A stretch of 64,000 bases of DNA from JAEUHO01 sp046350655 (GTDB lineage: Bacteria; Planctomycetota; PLA2; JAEUHO01), in assembly GCA_046350655.1 (NCBI GenBank), contig JAXMAB010000006.1, positions 186,001 through 250,000 on the forward strand, in the 5' to 3' direction. Below the pieces are notes generated by a model. It saw only the letters and a program-made list of their open reading frames with translations, had not been told where the DNA came from and ran no database searches. The translations under genes were made by a program, and so were the position numbers. The stretch's first letter is position 1, and each line of letters starts with the position of its first letter. This document shows positions 59,601 through 64,000 of this stretch, one piece after another.

Positions 59601-61345
59601 CCGCCACGGCGAGCGCGCTCCGGCGCGTGCCCTCCACGCCGCCCCCGACCCCGCCGACCCCGCCGACGACCGGGCGCCACCGTGCGCGCGTGCGCGCCGG
59701 GCTCGGGCTCGCGGGCCTCGTCGCGCTCGCGGCCCTCGGGCGCGCGGTCCACGGCGCCGTCGGCGGGCTGCAGCTGCCCGTCACGACGCTCCTGCTCTCC
59801 ATGGGCGTCGGCGCCCTCCTCGCCCGCTCGCCGCGCACGCGTCATCTCGACCCGCCGGCGGAGGTGCCGCTCGCGGTCGGCATGATCCTGCTCGGCGTGC
59901 AGTTCGAGGCGGGCACGTTCGCGCGCATCGGCCTCGGCGGCGTCGCGGCGCTGTTCGCGCACTGGGCGGTCGTGGGCGCGCTCTTCGCCGGCGCGACCCG
60001 ATGGCGCTGGCTCCCGGCGCGCGACGCGGGCGTCCTCGCGGTCGGGCTCACGGGCTGCGGCCTCTCGGCGGTGCTCTCCGCGGTGCGCGGCGACCCGGCC
60101 GCCCCGCACCACGCGCGCACGACCGCCGTCGCGACGACCCTGGCGGCGGGCGCGCTCGGGTTCGCCACGATGCCGTGGCTCGGGCCCGCGGCGGGGCTCG
60201 ACGGCGAGGGCCTCGCGCGGTGGGCGAGCACGAGCCTTCCCACGACCGCCGAGTCGGTCCTCGTCGCGGCGCCCCACGGCCCCGGGGCGCTCCAGCTGGC
60301 CGGCGCGTGGCGGTTCCTCGTGAACGCGCTGCAGTGGGCGCCGATCCTCGTCTACCTGGCCGCGTTCGGGCCGCGGGACGCGTCGACCGGCGGCGTGCGC
60401 GGCGCCCTCCGCCGCGTGCCCACGTTCACGTGGGGCCTCGCGGCGTTCGGCGCGCTCGGCGTGGCCGGCGTCTTCGGCGCCGGCGAGCGGCTGGCGCTCG
60501 CGCGGCTCGTGAACTGGGCCTTCCTCGCGGCGCTCGCGGGCGTCGGGCTGCGCACCCGGCTCGGGCCGCTGCTCCGCGGCGGCGGGCGCGCGGTGCTCGT
60601 CGCGCTGCTGCTGTGGGCGGTCGCGTCGGCCGTCGCGTTGGGGGTGGTCCGGGCCACCGCGCCGGCGCCGGCTTCCGTCCGCGCCGCGGCGTGGCACAAC
60701 GGCGCCATGCCCGCCCCGACGGCCGACGACCTCCCGCTGTCGAGCCGCACCTCGGCGGCGTGGGCCCGCGCCGCGCTCGGAGACCCCGCCGCGCTCCTCG
60801 ACGACCACGCGCACCTCGAGCGCAAGGCCGCGACGAACGCGCTCGCGCTCATGACGCGCGCGCCGGCCGACGCCGGCCCCGAGGCGCGCACCGCGTGGTG
60901 CCGCGCGCTCGCCGCCGTCGCGCGCGACGAGACGGAGCACCTCGCGCTGGTGCTGCGCGTGCTCGTCAAGCGCGGCGGGGCGCCGTCGCCGATGCACCGC
61001 AACCCGTACGCCTCCGACCTGCGCCGGCTCGTCCGGACCGGCGCCGGGCGCGAGGAACTGGTCGACCACCTCCTCGTGAGCGCGTTGATCGAGGCGCGCT
61101 CGTGCGAGCGGTTCGAGGTGCTCGCCGAGGCGGCCCGCGCCGCCGACCCGGAGCTGGCCGCGCTCTTCCGCGGGCTGACCGCGTCGGAGCGCGGGCACCA
61201 CCGGCTGTTCCTCGAGCTCGCCGGCGACGTCGTGGGGGCCGAGGCGGTCCGGGCGCGCTGGGCGGAGCTCCTCGCCGAGGAGGCGCGCGTCCTCGCGGCG
61301 CAGCGGCCCGGCTGCCGCATCCACGCGGGGGAGCCCCCGGGCTGA
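59594..61345 (+). CDS. YeiH-family membrane protein fused in frame to a MiaE-like diiron hydroxylase
   Basis: 583 aa. Residues 1-365 form about ten membrane helices of the YeiH/UPF0324 putative transporter family (VPLAVGMILLGVQFEAGTFA, GLTGCGLSAVLSAVRGDP, WASTSLPTTAESVLVAA). After a short linker, residues 372-580 match MiaE, the tRNA-(ms2io6A) hydroxylase: DDHAHLERKAATNALALM, ARDETEHLALVLRVL, PSPMHRNPYASDLR, ALIEARSCERFEVLAEAA and TASERGHHRLFLELA, with the ExxH diiron ligands intact. An in-frame ATG at 60707 could start a separate MiaE, but there is no stop codon or good ribosome-binding site between. Confidence 0.8.
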   Translation: MVTATASALRRVPSTPPPTPPTPPTTGRHRARVRAGLGLAGLVALAALGRAVHGAVGGLQLPVTTLLLSMGVGALLARSPRTRHLDPPAEVPLAVGMILLGVQFEAGTFARIGLGGVAALFAHWAVVGALFAGATRWRWLPARDAGVLAVGLTGCGLSAVLSAVRGDPAAPHHARTTAVATTLAAGALGFATMPWLGPAAGLDGEGLARWASTSLPTTAESVLVAAPHGPGALQLAGAWRFLVNALQWAPILVYLAAFGPRDASTGGVRGALRRVPTFTWGLAAFGALGVAGVFGAGERLALARLVNWAFLAALAGVGLRTRLGPLLRGGGRAVLVALLLWAVASAVALGVVRATAPAPASVRAAAWHNGAMPAPTADDLPLSSRTSAAWARAALGDPAALLDDHAHLERKAATNALALMTRAPADAGPEARTAWCRALAAVARDETEHLALVLRVLVKRGGAPSPMHRNPYASDLRRLVRTGAGREELVDHLLVSALIEARSCERFEVLAEAARAADPELAALFRGLTASERGHHRLFLELAGDVVGAEAVRARWAELLAEEARVLAAQRPGCRIHAGEPPG

Positions 61346-61405
61346 CCCGCCGTCGGAGGCGAGGGCCGCGGCGGCCGCTCCCGTACGATGGGAGCGGAGG
61401 TCCCC

Positions 61406-62386
61406 ATGCACGCCGTCGCCCGCCGCCTCGCCCTCGTGTTCGCCGCCGCGCTCCCGTCGCTCGCGCCGACCGCCGTCCGGGCGGAGGACGCCGCGCCCGC
61501 CCCCGCTCCCGCCCCGGCGGCGAAGCCCGACCCGTACCTGTGGGTCGTCGAGGGCCCGACGCGCATCTTCCTCTTCGGGACGATCCACCTGCCGGACCCG
61601 CGCGTGATGGACTTCCCGAAGGTGGTCCGCGACGCCCACGCCGCGGCGGACGTCGTGTGGGGCGAGCTCTCCCTCGACGACCAGGACTCGCCGAAGGTGC
61701 AGGCGGCGATGTTCCTCCCCGGCAAGCAGACGCTGAAGGACGTCGTCCCGGCCGCGACGTACGAGAAGCTCCAGGCCTACCTCAAGGCGCGCGGCACCCC
61801 GCCCATGATCGTCGAGCGCATGAAGCCGATCTGGGCGTCGGTGGTCCTCGGGCTGCTCGACGCGCTGCCGCTCCTCGCGTCGGCGGAGCCGATGGACAAG
61901 CTCCTGCTCAAGGAGGCGGCCGCCGCCGGCAAGGAGACCGGCGGGCTCGAGGTCGTCGAGGAGCAGCTGCAGGTGTTCGAGGCGGCGTCGGCCGAGGCCC
62001 AGGCCCGCTTCCTCGACCAGACCGTCGCGGACCTCGAGCAGGCGCGCGCCGAGGGCAAGAAGCCCGTCGAGGCCATGATCAAGGCCTACGCCGAGGGCGA
62101 CCTCGCGGGCCTGCACGACCAGATGGCGAAGATGTCGGCGTCCGACGACCCCGACGTGAAGGCCCTCGCGAAGCGGCTCCTCGACGACCGCAACGTGCTC
62201 ATGGTGGACCGCCTGCTGGCGCGGGCCGCGAAGGCGCCCGAGAAGACGTACTTCGTGCTCGTCGGCGCCGGGCACTACCCGGGCCCCGAGGGGATCCTCG
62301 CGCTGCTCGAGAAGAAGGGCCTCAAGGCCCGGCGGCTCGCCGCGGACGCCGCGCTGCCCGCGGCCCCCGCGCCGGCGGCGAAGTAG
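61406..62386 (+). CDS. TraB/GumN-family (Tiki-like) exported protein
   Basis: 326 aa with a signal peptide (LALVFAAALPSLAPTAVRAE). Visible family motifs are IFLFGTIHLPDPRV with the His, VVWGELSLDD with a Glu, MKPIWASVVL, GLEVVEEQLQVF and YFVLVGAGHYPGPEGILALL with the second His. These residues form the proposed metal site of TraB/GumN/TIKI proteases. Likely periplasmic; substrate unknown. GGAGG lies 6 nt before the ATG. Confidence 0.88.
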   Translation: MHAVARRLALVFAAALPSLAPTAVRAEDAAPAPAPAPAAKPDPYLWVVEGPTRIFLFGTIHLPDPRVMDFPKVVRDAHAAADVVWGELSLDDQDSPKVQAAMFLPGKQTLKDVVPAATYEKLQAYLKARGTPPMIVERMKPIWASVVLGLLDALPLLASAEPMDKLLLKEAAAAGKETGGLEVVEEQLQVFEAASAEAQARFLDQTVADLEQARAEGKKPVEAMIKAYAEGDLAGLHDQMAKMSASDDPDVKALAKRLLDDRNVLMVDRLLARAAKAPEKTYFVLVGAGHYPGPEGILALLEKKGLKARRLAADAALPAAPAPAAK

Positions 62387-62392
62387 CCCGCC

Positions 62393-64000
62393 GTGCCGGA
62401 GGCGCCCCCGTCGCCCGCGCGCGCGACGGGGGCGCGGGCGCTCCTCGCGGCGCTCGCGCTCGCGCTCCTCGTCGCCGCCGTCGCGCACGTGCGCGGCGCG
62501 GGCGAGCACCCGAACAACCAGGACCGCGAGCTCGACCTCCTCCTCGCGCGCCGGATCGCGACCCAGGGGATCCTGACCGACGGCGCGCGGAGCCCGCTCT
62601 TCCCGCTCCTGCTCGCGCCGTTCCAGGGCGGCGACCCGGGCTTCCCGCAGCGCGCCCGATGGGTGGCGCTCGCGCTCGGCGGCCTCGCGTTCGGCGGCGT
62701 GTTCCTCCTCCTGCGGAGCGTGCTCCCCGAGCGCGTCGCGGTCGTCGCGACGCTCCTCGCCGGCCCGGAGTGGACGTTCGAGGTGTCGCGGGTGCGGCCC
62801 GAGCCGCTCGTCGCGTTCGCCCTCGTCGCCCTCGCGACCGCGCTCGCGCGCGCGACGACCTCGCCGCGCCCCCTGCGCCTCGTCGCCGTCGCGGGCGTCG
62901 CCGCGGGCCTCGCGCACCTCGGCAAGGGCAGCGGGCCGCTGACCGTCGTCGCGGCCGTCCTCTTCCTCGTCGCGACGCGGCGGGCGCGCGCGCTCCCGGC
63001 GGTCGCCGTCTTCGTCGGCGCGTTCCTGGTCGCGGCGTCGCCGCTCCTCGTCGCGACGGCGAGGGCCTTCGGCTCGCCGTTCCACAACGCCAACACCGCG
63101 CACGTGATGTGGGAGGCCGCCGGCGAGGACCAGCAGTGGCGCTGGAGCACGGCCACGCCCGCGACGTGGTGGGCCGCGCACGGGCTCTCCGGCACCGTCG
63201 CGCGCCTCCTCGACGGCGCGGCGCGCGTCACCCACGGGCCGCTCCTCTACGCGTTGCTCGCGGCCGCGGCGGCGGGGATCGCGATCCGACGCCGGGGACC
63301 GCGAGGCCCGGTCGCCGCCGTCCCGGGCCCGACGCCGACGACGGCGTTCGTCGGCGTCGCCGTCGCGACGGCGCTCGTGTGGGGGCCGGCGTTCGCGTGG
63401 TACGTGCCCATCGCCAACGGGCGGCGGTACCTCTTCCCCGTCGCGGCCCTCGCCCTCCCCGCCCTCGTGGCGCCCCACCACGCTTTCGTCGCGGCGCGCG
63501 CGCCGGCCCTCGCGGCGCGCGCGGACCGCGTCGCGGCCGCGGGCCGACGCGCCGCGGGCCACGTCGCCGCGGTCGCGGCGGCGGCGCTCGCGCTCGTCGC
63601 GGTCGAGGTGCGCGAGGCCGCGCACCCGCCGGCGGTCGGGCCTCGCGTCCCCTTCGACCGGGCCACGCTCGACACCGCGGCGCGGCTGCGCGCGCTGCCC
63701 GAGGGCACGCGGATCCTCGCGGGGCCCGCGGCCACCGTCCCGTCGCCGTGGCTCGTGAGCGCGACGCGCGACTACGTCCACCTCCCGCCGGGCCTCGCGC
63801 CGGCGGACGCCGAGCGCTTCGTGCGCGCGCACGCGGACGTCGTCCTGCTGTCCGAGAACCTGACGACGCGGCGCGCGGCGACGTTCGGGCCCTGGGCCCG
63901 GCGGCGGCCCGACGGCGCGTTCGAGCCGGCCGACCTTCCGCCCTGGGCGCGGCTCGTGCCGGGGACGCCCGCGGCCGGGCCGCACCTCCTGTTCGCCGTC
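62393..64000 (+). CDS. Membrane glycosyltransferase of the GT39/ArnT-like type (3' end outside window)
   Basis: The frame from GTG 62393 stays open to the window end (536 codons). It shows an acidic loop after the first helix (EHPNNQDRELDLLLARRIAT) and many hydrophobic helices (LALGGLAFGGVFLLLRSVL, LVAVAGVAAGLAHLGKGSGP, VAVFVGAFLVAASPLLVATA), the pattern of polyprenyl-phosphate-dependent GT-C enzymes. RRRGPRGPVAAVP is encoded by a dispersed GCGAGGCCCGG copy (63301-63311). Starts 6 nt after the TraB/GumN stop, so co-transcribed. Confidence 0.65.
   Translation, partial: MPEAPPSPARATGARALLAALALALLVAAVAHVRGAGEHPNNQDRELDLLLARRIATQGILTDGARSPLFPLLLAPFQGGDPGFPQRARWVALALGGLAFGGVFLLLRSVLPERVAVVATLLAGPEWTFEVSRVRPEPLVAFALVALATALARATTSPRPLRLVAVAGVAAGLAHLGKGSGPLTVVAAVLFLVATRRARALPAVAVFVGAFLVAASPLLVATARAFGSPFHNANTAHVMWEAAGEDQQWRWSTATPATWWAAHGLSGTVARLLDGAARVTHGPLLYALLAAAAAGIAIRRRGPRGPVAAVPGPTPTTAFVGVAVATALVWGPAFAWYVPIANGRRYLFPVAALALPALVAPHHAFVAARAPALAARADRVAAAGRRAAGHVAAVAAAALALVAVEVREAAHPPAVGPRVPFDRATLDTAARLRALPEGTRILAGPAATVPSPWLVSATRDYVHLPPGLAPADAERFVRAHADVVLLSENLTTRRAATFGPWARRRPDGAFEPADLPPWARLVPGTPAAGPHLLFAV

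Noticed and set aside
56954..63985. A 2343-codon minus-strand reading frame
   Set aside because: Only its 3' part (56954-59014) is the esterase; the rest is antisense to YeiH-MiaE, TraB/GumN and the glycosyltransferase and has Arg-rich shadow composition.

Overview
The window is extremely G+C rich (roughly three quarters G+C by eye) and reads as a chromosomal segment of a Gram-negative bacterium. Evidence for that is KdsA (Kdo synthesis), LysA (meso-DAP pathway), an outer-membrane-barrel-like protein, AmpG/NagZ/AnmK-type peptidoglycan recycling and a membrane cbb3-type oxidase. The mix of exported HEAT, FHA-CAP, SUMF1-like, CHAT-TPR and HExxH (DUF1570-like) proteins, and of a cytochrome b plus multihaem cytochrome next to a cbb3 oxidase, is most like Planctomycetota; Myxococcota-like lineages are not excluded. 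This placement is inference.

Layout. 1-8.2 kb: end of an unknown gene, a frameshifted SMUG1-type uracil-DNA glycosylase, lysA-kdsA, a diacylglycerol-kinase-family protein, a PPC/DUF296 protein coupled to a degenerate phosphoglycerate-mutase-like protein, a TrkA-N membrane protein and a GT2. 8.5-15.6 kb: a long FHA-TM-CAP protein broken by several frameshifts, then AnmK, NagZ and an AmpG-like transporter (peptidoglycan recycling). 16-26 kb: an exported HEAT protein with its own promoter and terminator, a zinc-ribbon/SUMF1-like protein, an exported protein, an exported TPR-CHAT protease and tRNA-Thr(CGU). 26-31.5 kb: an exported carboxypeptidase-regulatory-like protein and a small integrase-bearing island whose right edge abuts a 5'-truncated cytochrome b gene. 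31.5-39.8 kb: cytochrome b remnant, heptahaem cytochrome c, CcoN, CcoO, a small subunit, CcoG and CcoI, a cytochrome-oxidase operon. 41-47.6 kb: a complete RNA-repair locus: RtcR divergent from a sigma54-type promoter driving Ro60/TROVE, a block of structured RNAs, RtcB and RtcA. 47.6-64 kb: a tandem hairpin array, an NhaR-like LysR regulator with TerC, a GlsB-like protein, an outer-membrane protein with a hybrid kinase, a HExxH protein, an esterase, a YeiH-MiaE fusion, a TraB/GumN protein and the start of a membrane glycosyltransferase.

The most interesting locus is the RNA-repair operon. Between Ro60 and RtcB lie three RNAs closed by long stems (44108-43985, 43877-43714 and 43655-43548, minus strand). 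The middle one is a circularly permuted tRNA mimic: T arm, perfect 7-bp acceptor stem closed by a 12-nt loop, D arm with a GNRA hairpin inserted in its loop, and 5'/3' ends leaving where the anticodon arm would be. This fits a Y-RNA-like (YrlA-type) partner for Ro60.

Two dispersed repeat systems overlay the whole window. One is an 11-bp word (GCGAGGCCCGG), about 20 exact copies by hand count, inside genes and between them, twice paired as a long palindrome. The other is a family of hairpins with an invariant CCGG loop and co-varying stems, clustered at 18.2, 21.4-22.0 and 47.6-47.8 kb. Several genes (SMUG1, FHA-CAP, CHAT) carry frameshifts in G/C runs; sequencing error is as likely as decay.
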